Source: CAVVKW01 sp963761705
GTDB lineage: Bacteria > Verrucomicrobiota > Verrucomicrobiia > Chthoniobacterales > JAATET01
DNA: 64,000 bases
Assembly: GCA_963761705.1 (NCBI GenBank)
Contig: CAVXHK010000001.1
Location: forward strand, 1,612,001 to 1,676,000
Direction: 5' to 3'
Positions 1 to 8,186 of this stretch are shown here, in pieces; the stretch's first letter is position 1, and the number at the start of each line of letters is the position of its first letter. A program made the position numbers and the translations under genes. The notes beneath the pieces are model-generated. The model was not told the origin of the DNA. It saw only the letters and a list, made by a program, of their open reading frames with translations, and ran no database searches.

Positions 1-1817
1 CGCCGCTGGACGCGGTGGAGCGGATCGAGTTTGTGCGTGGCGGGGCGGCGTTGATGTATGGGCCGCAGCCAGCGGGAGCGATCAATTTCGTGATGAAGAA
101 GCCGCCGCTGGACACGCCGTTTTCGCTGGAGTCGATCAACACGATTGGGAGCTTCGGACTTTATTCGAACTTCACCGCGTTCGGCGGCACGGTGGGGCGT
201 TTCGGGTATTACGGCTGGTATAATCACCGGGAGTCCGACGGCTTCCGGGAGGCGAACAGCGATTTTTTTCTCAACGCGTGGGGCGGGACCTTCGCCTTGG
301 ACGCGACGGGGCCGTTTCGAACCTACTTGAACCTCACGGCGTATGACGAGACGCACGGGGAGCCGGGCGGGCTGACCTTGAGCGATGGGCCGGGCACGGT
401 GAATTACACGACGAACCGGGACGGGACGTCGCGCTTCACCGACCGCCAGCGGATCAGCCGCTACGCGGTGGCGTTGATCACCGAGTGGGACGTGAGCGAC
501 CGGACGTTGGTGACCTTCCGCGGGTGGTGGGACTATTACTTCCGCTTCAGCCGACGGCAGCGCGGCGGTGGCTTTGGCACCCTGCCAACGGGGCCGGACG
601 CGGGGACGAATTCGATCCAGACCCAGCAATTTTACACCTTCGGGATCGAGCCGCGCATCCGGCACGACTGGGACGGGCTGGGTGAGACGCACACGTTCAC
701 CGGCGGGGTGCTGCTCTACAGCACGTATTCACCGCGGCGGGACGAGCGCGGCGACAGCCCGGCGGCGCAGCACGGGCGGACGCTCACGCAGAGCAATCGC
801 ACGACCTGGTATACGTCCGTTTTCGCGGAGAACAAATTCCAGATCGGGAAGCTGTCGATCACGCCCGGGGTGCGGCTGGAAAATGTCTGGCAGTCGGTCA
901 ACGAGACGGTGAACGTCGCGAAGGAGGCGGCGGGCCAGGATCCGAGCAACGAGACGTTGTATAACTTCGTGCCGCTTTTCGGGCTGGGACTCGAATACGC
1001 GTTCACGCCGGAGATCCAGGCGTATGCCAACGTCTCGCAGGCTTATCGCCCGCCGGTTTTCACGCAGGCGATCACGCCGGACCCGATTACGGTCGTCGAG
1101 GGAGACCTGAACGAAAGTTTCGTGTGGAACTACGAGGTCGGTTTTCGCGGCGATCCGAAGCCGTGGCTGAACTGGGACACCAGCGTGTGGTTGATCGACA
1201 GCTCGGACCAGATCGGCGAGCGGACGGCGGATAATGGGAATCTCACGATCATCGAGAACGCGGGCCGCGCGGTCACGTTCGGCTGGGACGTCGCGGCGGA
1301 GCTGGACTTCGTCGGGCTGGCCGACGAGTTGTTCAACCAACCGGCTGAACTCCCGGCCCCGGCGGATGAGAAGTCCGGCAAAAAGTCGTTCGCTCCCCTG
1401 CTCGCCGAGAGCAACTGGGTGGACCGCTACGGTTCGATGAGCGCCTACGGGTCGCTGACACTCATGGGTTCGGAATTTGTCAGCGGATCGAACGACGGAA
1501 ACACCCCGGCTTACACGCCGGACTACATCCTGCGCTTTGGCTTGGTCTACGACTGGCGCGACCGGATCAAGGTGGCGCTAACGAGCAGCTTCATCGGATC
1601 GAGTTTCGCCGACGACAGCAACACGGCGCAGCGCTTCGTGCCCGCCTACGACGTGTGGGATCTGACCGTCGAAGCGAAGGTCTATCGCGACACGGTGAGC
1701 GTGTTTGGCGGGGTGAACAACCTCTTCAATCGCGACTACTACTCGCGGATCACGTCCAGCGGCATCGACCCGTCCGCCCCGCGGAATTGGTATGCCGGGC
1801 TGAAAGTGGAGTTCTGA
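1..1817 (+). CDS. TonB-dependent outer-membrane receptor, 5' truncated by window edge
   Basis: C-terminal portion of a TonB-dependent receptor. The frame is already open at the left edge (Pro-Leu-Asp-Ala is read before the first possible start, a GTG at 15), so the signal peptide, any TonB box and most of the plug lie outside the window. VERIEFVRGG followed by GPQPAGAINFVMKKP is the end of a plug domain. The remainder is the alternating, aromatic-rich sequence of a beta-barrel, including ANVSQAYRPPVF and the closing GGVNNLFNRDYY ... GLKVEF with a terminal Phe. Such receptors import ferric siderophores, cobalamin or glycans across the outer membrane using TonB-ExbB-ExbD energy. The AYRPP strand resembles iron-siderophore receptors, but the substrate cannot be settled here. 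Confidence 0.93.
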   Translation, partial: PLDAVERIEFVRGGAALMYGPQPAGAINFVMKKPPLDTPFSLESINTIGSFGLYSNFTAFGGTVGRFGYYGWYNHRESDGFREANSDFFLNAWGGTFALDATGPFRTYLNLTAYDETHGEPGGLTLSDGPGTVNYTTNRDGTSRFTDRQRISRYAVALITEWDVSDRTLVTFRGWWDYYFRFSRRQRGGGFGTLPTGPDAGTNSIQTQQFYTFGIEPRIRHDWDGLGETHTFTGGVLLYSTYSPRRDERGDSPAAQHGRTLTQSNRTTWYTSVFAENKFQIGKLSITPGVRLENVWQSVNETVNVAKEAAGQDPSNETLYNFVPLFGLGLEYAFTPEIQAYANVSQAYRPPVFTQAITPDPITVVEGDLNESFVWNYEVGFRGDPKPWLNWDTSVWLIDSSDQIGERTADNGNLTIIENAGRAVTFGWDVAAELDFVGLADELFNQPAELPAPADEKSGKKSFAPLLAESNWVDRYGSMSAYGSLTLMGSEFVSGSNDGNTPAYTPDYILRFGLVYDWRDRIKVALTSSFIGSSFADDSNTAQRFVPAYDVWDLTVEAKVYRDTVSVFGGVNNLFNRDYYSRITSSGIDPSAPRNWYAGLKVEF

Positions 1818-1895
1818 AGGGGCGCGGCGGAGCGAGCGGCAGTGGGTGGCATCCGTGGCAAAGCGCAGCGCTCGCGCTCGCCGACGATGCCGTGG

Positions 1896-2750
1896 TCACG
1901 GGCGGCCGTAGGCGACGAATTTTCCATCCCGACGGAAGAAGAGAAAGAATCGGTAACCGCCCATCTTTTGCTCCGGCGAGAAGTTGTAGACGTTGACTCC
2001 CTTGGAGCCTTGGGAGCCGGCCATCTTCATTTGCCCGGAGGCGTCGGTGCCGAGGTAGGTCATGACGTGGGTGATGGCGGGTTTGCGGACGGGTTTGTAG
2101 GTATTTTCCCAGAAGAGGAGGTCGCCGACTTCGAGTTTCTTCCGGAGTTTGCGGGGATCGGTGCCGGCGCGCCAGAGCTGGCGGCGCTTGCGGAGGTATT
2201 CGTATTGGTCGGAGGCGGTGCGGGGCAGATCGACGCCGCGAACCTCGCGCTGGAGCCAGCGGGCGGTATTTGAACAATCCATGACCCAGGCGCTGCTTTC
2301 GCCGGGGGGGGTCCAACGGCCGTTGTAGCGGGTGCCGGTGGCCTGCCGGAGGGCTGCGGCGTAGCTGGAACTGGTCGTGGTCTTGGCGGCGGGTGGTTCA
2401 CGTTCGGTTGGAGCTTCGATGGGTTTGGCGACGCGGGTGGGTGGGCGGACAACGGAAGGTGGCGCGGTTGCGGGCTCGGCGGTGGCTTCCGCGACCGGGA
2501 CCGGGCGGGCCATCGGGATGGCGGTGGCGGGGCGGACGACCGTCGAAGCCGGGATGCGGAGAAGGATGCCGGGGGGGAGATGTCGTGATGTCAGCTGGTT
2601 GACGGAACGGATCTCGGTGGCGCTCACTCCGTATCTGGCGACGAGGTCGTCGATGGATTCGCCGGGGCGGACGAGATGCGAGCGGGTCTGCGCGAGGGCG
2701 GCGGTGGCGCAGAGGGCGAGGAGAAGGGCGGAAAATCTTATGGGGCGCAT
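1896..2750 (-). CDS. Secreted LysM - NlpC/P60-like cell-wall peptidase
   Basis: A 284-residue protein. It has a cleavable signal peptide (MRPIRFSALLLALCATAALAQ), a LysM peptidoglycan-binding module at about residues 22-68 (HLVRPGESIDDLVARYGVS ... LPPGILLRIP), a Pro/Ala/Thr linker, and a C-terminal NlpC/P60-type cysteine peptidase domain from about residue 140. The expected nucleophile motif appears as DCSNTARWL (family D-C-S) and the catalytic His as ITHVMTYLG. It probably cleaves peptide stems of murein in the periplasm. The ATG at 2750 is chosen because it begins a proper signal peptide; the open frame further upstream is antisense-like and lies inside the metallophosphoesterase gene. It overlaps that upstream gene by 13 bases, so the two are probably co-transcribed. 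Confidence 0.85.
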   Translation of the reverse strand: MRPIRFSALLLALCATAALAQTRSHLVRPGESIDDLVARYGVSATEIRSVNQLTSRHLPPGILLRIPASTVVRPATAIPMARPVPVAEATAEPATAPPSVVRPPTRVAKPIEAPTEREPPAAKTTTSSSYAAALRQATGTRYNGRWTPPGESSAWVMDCSNTARWLQREVRGVDLPRTASDQYEYLRKRRQLWRAGTDPRKLRKKLEVGDLLFWENTYKPVRKPAITHVMTYLGTDASGQMKMAGSQGSKGVNVYNFSPEQKMGGYRFFLFFRRDGKFVAYGRP

Positions 2751-3676
2751 CGCAGGACGTGAACGGTGATCTCGGGTGGACAATTCAATCGGGCTGCGGC
2801 GGTGCAACTTCCGGTGCCAGGGGACGTGTAGCCGATGAGGTCTTGATATTTCCATCGGCCTGAGATCATCCATCCGGGAACGCTGGACTTGCGAATGATG
2901 GCGGTCCCGCCGGGCAGACAGATCTGGCCGCCGTGGGTGTGGCCGGAGAGTTGGAGAGCGAAGCCGGCGGCGGCGGACTCGCGGAAGCACTCCGGAGAAT
3001 GGGAGAGAAGGATTGTGCAGGCGTCGTCGGCGATGCCGGCACGAGCACGGTCCGGGAGGTGGGTGCGGTAGTGATCGGCGTCGTCGATGCCGGCGATCCA
3101 AAGGCGATGGCCGTCGCGCTCGATGGCGGTGTTTTCGTTGAGAAGAAACGTGAGACCGGCGGCTTCGAGTGGCGGGACCATGTCGAGAAGATCGTGGTTA
3201 CCGAGGGTGGCGAGCGGAGCCGGGCCAAGGTGGGGAATGAGGGAAGTGGTGAGCTCGAGGGAGCGGTCCCAGTCCCCGCCGATCTCATTGTGATAGTCGC
3301 CGGTCACGACCGCGCGGTCGAAGTGCGTGCTCTGGATCGCGGCGATGACTGCTGCAGTTAGCGCGGGGTCGATGTCGGTGTGGAGATCGGTGATCTGGAG
3401 GATTCGGTAACCGTCGAAAGCGGCGGGCAGTCTGGAAAGGCGGACTTCGTTTTCGACGACTCGGACGGCGAGGCACTGGGTGTGGGCAAGATCCCAGAGG
3501 CCGAGGACCCGAAGCCCCAGGGGTACGAGCCGACGCATCGGGACGTAGCGGGCCGGGTGCCACCACGCAACGGTGCGGCGTTTTTTCGAGGACCAGAGGC
3601 GGCGTTCTTTGCGCCGCCGGATCGCGGTGATGCCGGGGCCGAGTCGGTCGTCGAAGTCTTGCTCGGTCGCTGCCAC
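2738..3676 (-). CDS. Calcineurin-like metallophosphoesterase (YkuE/YaeI type)
   Basis: A 312-residue phosphoesterase with the metal-binding motifs in order: TDLHTD (family D-x-H), VTGDYHN (G-D-x2-N/D), LGNHD (G-N-H-D), LLSHSPE and SGHTHGG (G-H-x-H). This set is diagnostic of the calcineurin-like superfamily. The spacing and the GHTHGGQ ending resemble the YkuE/YaeI group, some members of which hydrolyse UDP-diacylglucosamine in lipid A synthesis or act on membrane phospholipids. A hydrophobic stretch around residues 45-65 could anchor it to the inner membrane. It lies upstream of and overlaps the LysM peptidase gene, which points to an envelope role. The exact substrate is not known. Confidence 0.88.
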   Translation of the reverse strand: MAATEQDFDDRLGPGITAIRRRKERRLWSSKKRRTVAWWHPARYVPMRRLVPLGLRVLGLWDLAHTQCLAVRVVENEVRLSRLPAAFDGYRILQITDLHTDIDPALTAAVIAAIQSTHFDRAVVTGDYHNEIGGDWDRSLELTTSLIPHLGPAPLATLGNHDLLDMVPPLEAAGLTFLLNENTAIERDGHRLWIAGIDDADHYRTHLPDRARAGIADDACTILLSHSPECFRESAAAGFALQLSGHTHGGQICLPGGTAIIRKSSVPGWMISGRWKYQDLIGYTSPGTGSCTAAARLNCPPEITVHVLRCAP

Positions 3677-3723
3677 GGGGCGCTTTTAGCAAGGTTCGGG
3701 CGTTCGTGCCAGCTTCCGGGAGG

Positions 3724-4398
3724 TCAACGTCGGGGGCGGATCGTCTGGTCGGTGCGGACGTGGGCGATGGAATCCGCGGGGAGGATCCCGCGCCAGTGAG
3801 CGCCGGGGTAGACGATGGAGCGGCGGCCGATGAGGCTGCCGGGACTCAGGACGGCGTTGCAGCCGATCTCGGCGTGGTCGCCGAGGATCGCACCGAATTT
3901 GCGGAGGCTGGTTTCGAGCGGACCTTCGGCTGCAGGAATGACGACGTTCGCGCGGTCGAGGCGAACGTTGGAAAGGATCACACCCGCACCGAGGTGGGCC
4001 TTGTAGCCGAGAATGGAATCGCCGACGTAGTTGAAGTGAGGGACTTGGGCCTCGTCGAAGATGAGGCAGTTTTTAAACTCGCACGAGTTGCCCGCGACGA
4101 CTCCGTTGCCGAGGATGACGTTCTCGCGGATGTAGCACCCGTTCCGGATCTCGCAGTTCTCGCCGATCCAGGCGGGGCCCTTGATCATGGCCCCGTGTTC
4201 GATGACGGTGCCCTTGCCGATGTGGACGTTGTCGCTGACGAAGGGCCGACCGATCATTTTCCCGTGAATGGCAGGTTTCAGACGGAACTTGAGGTAGGTC
4301 TTAATCTCGGGTAGGGCCTCCCAAACGGCAGAGACCTTGTCGAAAATGACGCGGTGCTCGGTGCGGGCGAGGTCGAGGTAGTCGGTTGGGGAATGCAT
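3724..4398 (-). CDS. Left-handed beta-helix (hexapeptide repeat) acyl/nucleotidyl-transferase-like protein
   Basis: A 224-residue protein. Its middle, about residues 50-190, is a run of hexapeptide repeats (for example IGKGTVIEHGAMIKGPAWIG and VILGNGVVAGNSCEF) that fold as a left-handed parallel beta-helix. There is no N-terminal nucleotidyltransferase domain, so it resembles the C-terminal half of GlmU or sugar-phosphate transferase relatives. N-KAHLGAGVILSNVRLDRANV is typical of GlmU-like helices, which end with an acetyl-CoA site. An acetyl- or acyl-transferase role in nucleotide-sugar or lipid A precursor synthesis is likely but unproven. It is preceded by a repeat-containing spacer and the small gene at 4584-4739 on the same strand. 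Confidence 0.82.
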   Translation of the reverse strand: MHSPTDYLDLARTEHRVIFDKVSAVWEALPEIKTYLKFRLKPAIHGKMIGRPFVSDNVHIGKGTVIEHGAMIKGPAWIGENCEIRNGCYIRENVILGNGVVAGNSCEFKNCLIFDEAQVPHFNYVGDSILGYKAHLGAGVILSNVRLDRANVVIPAAEGPLETSLRKFGAILGDHAEIGCNAVLSPGSLIGRRSIVYPGAHWRGILPADSIAHVRTDQTIRPRR

Positions 4399-4416
4399 GC
4401 AGGGTAGAAATACAGG

Positions 4417-4817
4417 ATAGACCGCAGATTTCGCGGATTACGCAGCGGGGTGGGATCGGGCAAGGCGCTGAGTCCCGGACTTTGGGTATTTGAAATTTAG
4501 GCGGGACGCGATTTCTAAACCCGTGGTTGCGAGATAGCCGGGCCTTTGGGCAATGCGGTCGGAAGCGAACGGTGAGGCGAATTTTAACCGACGACGACCT
4601 TTTCGTCGACCATCGGATCGGGGATGAAGGTGACGTTGAGTTTCTGGTGGTAGCGAACCGGGATTCGCATTTGCTGGTCAATTGAGAGCCCCAAGTGCTC
4701 GAGTTCGATGAGTCGCGTGGTCTCGTTGCGCGCGTTCATCGCGCCGCCACAATAATCTCTTGGGTGACAGCTTGGTGGGGAGATTCAGGACTCATGTCGG
4801 CGGAATCTGCGGTCTAT
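4417..4817. repeat. 14-base perfect inverted repeat flanking the 51-codon gene
   Basis: The sequence ATAGACCGCAGATT at 4417-4430 recurs as its exact reverse complement at 4804-4817. The first copy continues as TCGCGGATTACGCAG, a typical intergenic repeat unit. The second copy covers the TAG stop codon of cysS. The two copies bracket the small gene at 4584-4739. This may be two insertions of one dispersed intergenic element in opposite orientation rather than a functional pair. Confidence 0.6.
4584..4739 (-). CDS. Small conserved-looking protein of unknown function (51 aa)
   Basis: Reading the minus strand from the ATG at 4739 gives a 51-residue protein beginning MNARNETTRLIELEHLGLS and ending DPMVDEKVVVG. 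It is too short for routine gene calling. Codon use supports coding: most third positions are G or C, with runs such as AAC-GTC-ACC-TTC-ATC-CCC and GTC-GTC-GTC, as in neighbouring genes. Composition is soluble and mildly acidic with no signal peptide or membrane segment. No good Shine-Dalgarno is seen (only AGAG about 16 bases upstream). It sits between cysS and the hexapeptide-repeat gene on the same strand, so it may be in one transcript with them. I do not recognise the family. Confidence 0.6.
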   Translation of the reverse strand: MNARNETTRLIELEHLGLSIDQQMRIPVRYHQKLNVTFIPDPMVDEKVVVG

Positions 4818-6202
4818 GAAATTGCAACTTTTTGCCCGTCTTTTGTGTCTTTCACGGTCCACCCGGCGGCGGCGAGTTGGTGGCGGAGTTGGTCACTGGC
4901 GGCGAAATCTTTTGCGGCGCGCGCGGCGGCTCTTTCGTCCAGGAGGGCTTGGATCTCAGCGGGAACGGTCGTTTTCTCGCGCTGAAATTGGAGCACCATT
5001 TGAGCGTCGTCGCGCCAGCAGCGGATGGCGGCGAGATCGGTTGCGTTGAGACCCGAAGCGTCGAGACGTTTGTTCGTCTCGGTGATCGTGGTGAAGATCG
5101 CCGCGAGTGCGGCCGAGATGTTGAGGTCGTCATCGAGTGCTTCGGCGAATACGCCGAGGTTGAGGTTGGCCGGCGCTGCGCCCGGGGTGGCGGTCGCTTC
5201 GTCCAGGCGAACGGACCATTCGTCGATGCGACGAATCGCGGCGCGGGCGGCGGTGAGGCCATCGTCGGTGAAGTTGAGCGGCTCTCGGTAGCGGACGGCG
5301 AGCAGGGCGTAGCGAACCTCGCGACCGGTCCAGCCTTTCTCGATTAAGTCGCGGAGTGTGAAGAAATTGCCCGCACTTTTGGACATCTTCTGACCGTCCA
5401 CCATGAGGTGGCGGCAGTGCAGCCAGAGGCCAACGAAAGGCTGGCCGGTGCAGCACTCGGTTTGAGCGATTTCCGCTTCGTGGTGGGGGAAAATGTTATC
5501 CTCGCCCCCACAATGGATGTCGACCTGGTCGCCGAGGATCTCCGTGGCCATCGCGCTGCACTCGATGTGCCAGCCCGGTCGACCGCGGCCCCACGGGCTG
5601 TCCCACGCGACGTCGCCGTCGTCCGTGTCCCACGCTTTCCAGAGCGCGAAATCGCCGATCGCCTCCTTCTCGTATTCGTCATTGGCGATGCGGCCGGAGG
5701 GTCGGAGTTCGTCGAGGTTCAGGTGAGCGAGTTCGCCGTAGGCCGGGAAGCTGGCGATCCGGAAATAGACCGATTTGTCTTCCGCTTGGTAGGCGTGGCC
5801 GCGCTCGATGAGAGTCGAGATCATGACAATCATCCGCGCGACGTGGCCGGTCGCCTCCGGAAAATGGTCTGCGCGCTTGATCCGCAATGCATCGAGGTCC
5901 TCGAAAAATGCTCGCTTGAACGGCGCGGTAAACTCCGCGAGGGGAACCCCCGCCTCGCGTGATCCGCGGATCGTCTTGTCGTCGACGTCGGTGAGGTTCA
6001 TCACGCGATTGACCGCGTAGCCGCTCGCTTCAAGGTGTCGTTGGAGCAGGTCTTCGAAGACGTAGGCTCGGAAGTTGCCGATGTGCGCGTGGTTGTAAAC
6101 GGTCGGCCCGCACGTGTAGAGCGAGACCGTCTTCGCGGTCGGGTCAAGTGGCTGGAAGGGTTCGACCGTGCGGGTGAGTGAGTTAAAAAAGTGGGCTGAC
6201 AT
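4814..6202 (-). CDS. cysS: Cysteinyl-tRNA synthetase
   Basis: A 462-residue class I aminoacyl-tRNA synthetase that charges tRNA-Cys in the cytoplasm. The N-terminus has the characteristic YTCGPTVYNHAHIGNFRAYV, with the zinc-ligand Cys at residue 31 and HIGN at 40-43. GWHIECSAM and GGEDNIFPHHEAEIAQTE supply the other zinc ligands typical of CysRS, and KMSKSAGNF carries the KMSKS loop near residue 270. Length matches bacterial CysRS (about 460), so it looks complete. Upstream on the same strand are ispF and an inositol-monophosphatase. In many bacteria cysS and ispF are neighbours, which supports both calls. Confidence 0.97.
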   Translation of the reverse strand: MSAHFFNSLTRTVEPFQPLDPTAKTVSLYTCGPTVYNHAHIGNFRAYVFEDLLQRHLEASGYAVNRVMNLTDVDDKTIRGSREAGVPLAEFTAPFKRAFFEDLDALRIKRADHFPEATGHVARMIVMISTLIERGHAYQAEDKSVYFRIASFPAYGELAHLNLDELRPSGRIANDEYEKEAIGDFALWKAWDTDDGDVAWDSPWGRGRPGWHIECSAMATEILGDQVDIHCGGEDNIFPHHEAEIAQTECCTGQPFVGLWLHCRHLMVDGQKMSKSAGNFFTLRDLIEKGWTGREVRYALLAVRYREPLNFTDDGLTAARAAIRRIDEWSVRLDEATATPGAAPANLNLGVFAEALDDDLNISAALAAIFTTITETNKRLDASGLNATDLAAIRCWRDDAQMVLQFQREKTTVPAEIQALLDERAAARAAKDFAASDQLRHQLAAAGWTVKDTKDGQKVAIS

Positions 6203-6282
6203 GCGGATGGTTGGCGCGGGAATTTGCGGTTTCGCCGTTGGGTTGGACCGGCGTTGACAATTTGCCGCTCTTGAAAAGTGCG

Positions 6283-6759
6283 CTACGGGCGTTCGACGGT
6301 GGCGACCGCAATGGCGGCGATGCCTTCCGCGCGACCGATGAAGCCCATCGTTTCGTTCGTTGTCGCCTTGATGCCGATGCGGTCCGGCGGGAGGTCGAGC
6401 GTGTCACCAAGGGCGGATTTCATGGCTGCGAGGTGGGGGGAGATTTTCGGAGCTTCGGCGACGAGGGTGGCGTCGACGTTGATGAGGATGCCGCCCTTGG
6501 CGCGGACGATGACGAGGACTTGGGCGAGGATCTCCAGGCTGCTGATGCCGCGAATGGATTCATCGGTGTTCGGAAAATGGTGGCCGATGTCGGACTCGCC
6601 CGCCGCGCCGAGGATCGCGTCGGCGACGGCGTGCGCGAGGACGTCCGCGTCGGAGTGGCCGTCGAGGCCGTGGGAGTGGGGGATCTCGACGCCGCCCAGG
6701 ACGAGGGGGCGGCCCTCGATGAAGCGGTGAACGTCGTAGCCGATGCCGGTGGTGGTCAT
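6283..6759 (-). CDS. ispF: 2-C-methyl-D-erythritol 2,4-cyclodiphosphate synthase
   Basis: A 158-residue protein matching IspF over its full length. It contains GIGYDVHRF near the N-terminus (Asp and His are metal ligands), LVLGGVEIPHSHGLDGHSDADVL, the flexible-loop DIGHHFPNTDE, and the C-terminal KATTNETMGFIGRAEGIAAIA. IspF converts 4-diphosphocytidyl-2-C-methylerythritol 2-phosphate to the cyclic diphosphate in the non-mevalonate isoprenoid pathway. Isoprenoids from it would feed the menaquinone and squalene-type genes elsewhere in the window. Length is the usual 155-160 residues. It lies between cysS and the monophosphatase gene with short spacers (about 75-80 bases). Confidence 0.96.
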   Translation of the reverse strand: MTTTGIGYDVHRFIEGRPLVLGGVEIPHSHGLDGHSDADVLAHAVADAILGAAGESDIGHHFPNTDESIRGISSLEILAQVLVIVRAKGGILINVDATLVAEAPKISPHLAAMKSALGDTLDLPPDRIGIKATTNETMGFIGRAEGIAAIAVATVERP

Positions 6760-6832
6760 AGATTTGGGTCGAAGGTCGGTCGGTCGAAGGGTCGGAAAGT
6801 CAGAATGCGCCTTGCGGCGGGTGACTGGGAAC

Positions 6833-7582
6833 TCAATGCAGGCCGAAGTCTATTTTCCCGCTTTGGGCGGTGATCGCGTATTTGTCCGGCTCGTTGGGGC
6901 GGGGCGTGAGTTCGACTTTGCCGCCGGCGGTTTCCACGAAAAGCAGCCCGGCCGCGATGTCCCAGAGCGAGATCAGCGTCTCGGAGTAGAGATCGAGGCG
7001 ACCGCTGGCGACGTAGGCGATGTCGAGGGAGGCGCTGCCCATCATCCGGCATTTTTTGGCTGAGCGCAGCATGCGTTGGAAGAGTGGGAGACTGTCGTTC
7101 ACGGACTCAAGCGTCTTGGAAACGCCGACCGACACGATCGCATCGGAAAGGTTGGTCCGGTCGCTGACGGCGATCGGAAGGCCATTCAGCGTAGCTGGTT
7201 GGCCGCGCTCGCAGGCCCAAAGCTCGTCGCGCATCGGGTCGTAGATCACGCCGACAACGATCACGCCCTTGGAGCGAAGGGCGATGGAGATGGCGAAATG
7301 AGGGATGCCGAAGAAAAAATTTACCGTGCCGTCGATCGGGTCGACGATCCATTGGTGATCGGAAGACTGGTCGCCGGTGACGCCCTCCTCGCCGTAAACG
7401 GCGTAGTCGGGGCATTTCGCGAGCAGAATGGATTCGATGAGAGTCTGCGAGCGCTTGTCGAGTTCCAGCTTGATGTCGTGAGCTAGATTCTCGTCGACCG
7501 TGAGACGGCGTCCGAAGTTAGCCCGGAGGAGCCCCCCGGCGGCTTGGGCGGCCTCGATGGCCACGAAAAGTTCCTCGCTCAT
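6833..7582 (-). CDS. suhB: Inositol-monophosphatase family protein (SuhB-like)
   Basis: A 249-residue Mg-dependent sugar-phosphate phosphatase. Motifs in order: YGEEGVTG (first metal Glu), WIVDPIDGTVNFFFGIPHFAIS (family D-P-I/L-D-G-T-x-N-F), and near the C-terminus SLWDIAAGLLFVETAGGKV (family W-D-x-A-A-G). These are the three signatures of inositol-1-monophosphatase, fructose-1,6-bisphosphatase-like and 3',5'-bisphosphate nucleotidase relatives. The length fits inositol-1-monophosphatase (about 260). In bacteria this enzyme dephosphorylates inositol-1-phosphate or other polyol phosphates, and SuhB can also act in transcription antitermination. Which applies here cannot be decided. Confidence 0.88.
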   Translation of the reverse strand: MSEELFVAIEAAQAAGGLLRANFGRRLTVDENLAHDIKLELDKRSQTLIESILLAKCPDYAVYGEEGVTGDQSSDHQWIVDPIDGTVNFFFGIPHFAISIALRSKGVIVVGVIYDPMRDELWACERGQPATLNGLPIAVSDRTNLSDAIVSVGVSKTLESVNDSLPLFQRMLRSAKKCRMMGSASLDIAYVASGRLDLYSETLISLWDIAAGLLFVETAGGKVELTPRPNEPDKYAITAQSGKIDFGLH

Positions 7583-7781
7583 CCGTAGAGTTGAACCACA
7601 GCAGGGCAGACCGAGACAGCCTTTTAGACGAAAGCGTTCGTTCGATGACCAAAGTGATGAGATTCGTCAACAATCAGCGCGGCTTCAATCGCGCCAACGG
7701 GGTCTGGGGAACCAGCTTTAAAGGGCGAAAATAGGGGTTTCCCCCAGTAGACATTAATGAAACTTTGAGCTACGGTGCCTC
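7583..7781. other. Divergent intergenic region with a possible 29-codon ORF
   Basis: About 200 bases between two divergently transcribed genes. It is AT-richer than its surroundings and must hold promoters for both directions. An ATG at 7645 opens a short basic reading frame on the plus strand (MTKVMRFVNNQRGFNRANGV ..., stop at 7732-7734, 29 residues). Whether this is translated is uncertain. A small GGGG-TTT-CCCC hairpin follows it at about 7735-7745. Confidence 0.3.
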
Positions 7782-8186
7782 GTGTTTAAATTTCTGGTCC
7801 GCCTTACAGTTTTCAGCCTGGCAACTTATTTTGTTTGCCGGGGCGTTTTACTCGTTTCCGGCACGAACACCCTCGGTACAGCGATCGGTCCGGTGATGAT
7901 CGCTCTGTCGCTCGTCTGCGGAGCATTCTTCGCGATGGTGGCACCGCGGCAGAGCGAGGATAAGACGATCGTCGAACGCTGGGACGATCCGGGGTCGGCG
8001 CGGATCGGCACTCAATTTTCCGCGATGTCGGCAGAAGATCGCAGCCGGCTGTATTCGGGCCCGGAGCGTCGCGTTGGTCCAGGCCTCGGAAGTGCCGCCC
8101 GTGGGAAGTCCGCGCCCGCCACCCCGACTGCGCCAACGGTGAGTCCGGCGAAGAAGACCTCTGCCAAGTTGGCGGAGGTGGTCTAG
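7782..8186 (+). CDS. Small membrane protein of unknown function
   Basis: A 134-residue protein starting at GTG. It has two predicted membrane helices, roughly residues 5-27 (LVRLTVFSLATYFVCRGVLL) and 33-54 (TAIGPVMIALSLVCGAFFAM). A soluble tail follows, with a charged segment (RQSEDKTIVERWDD) and a low-complexity Pro/Ala/Thr/Lys C-terminus (TPTAPTVSPAKKTSAK). No enzyme motif is visible and I do not recognise the family. Its stop codon overlaps by four bases the stop of the convergent GH75-like gene, so no room remains for an independent terminator between them. Confidence 0.7.
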   Translation: MFKFLVRLTVFSLATYFVCRGVLLVSGTNTLGTAIGPVMIALSLVCGAFFAMVAPRQSEDKTIVERWDDPGSARIGTQFSAMSAEDRSRLYSGPERRVGPGLGSAARGKSAPATPTAPTVSPAKKTSAKLAEVV

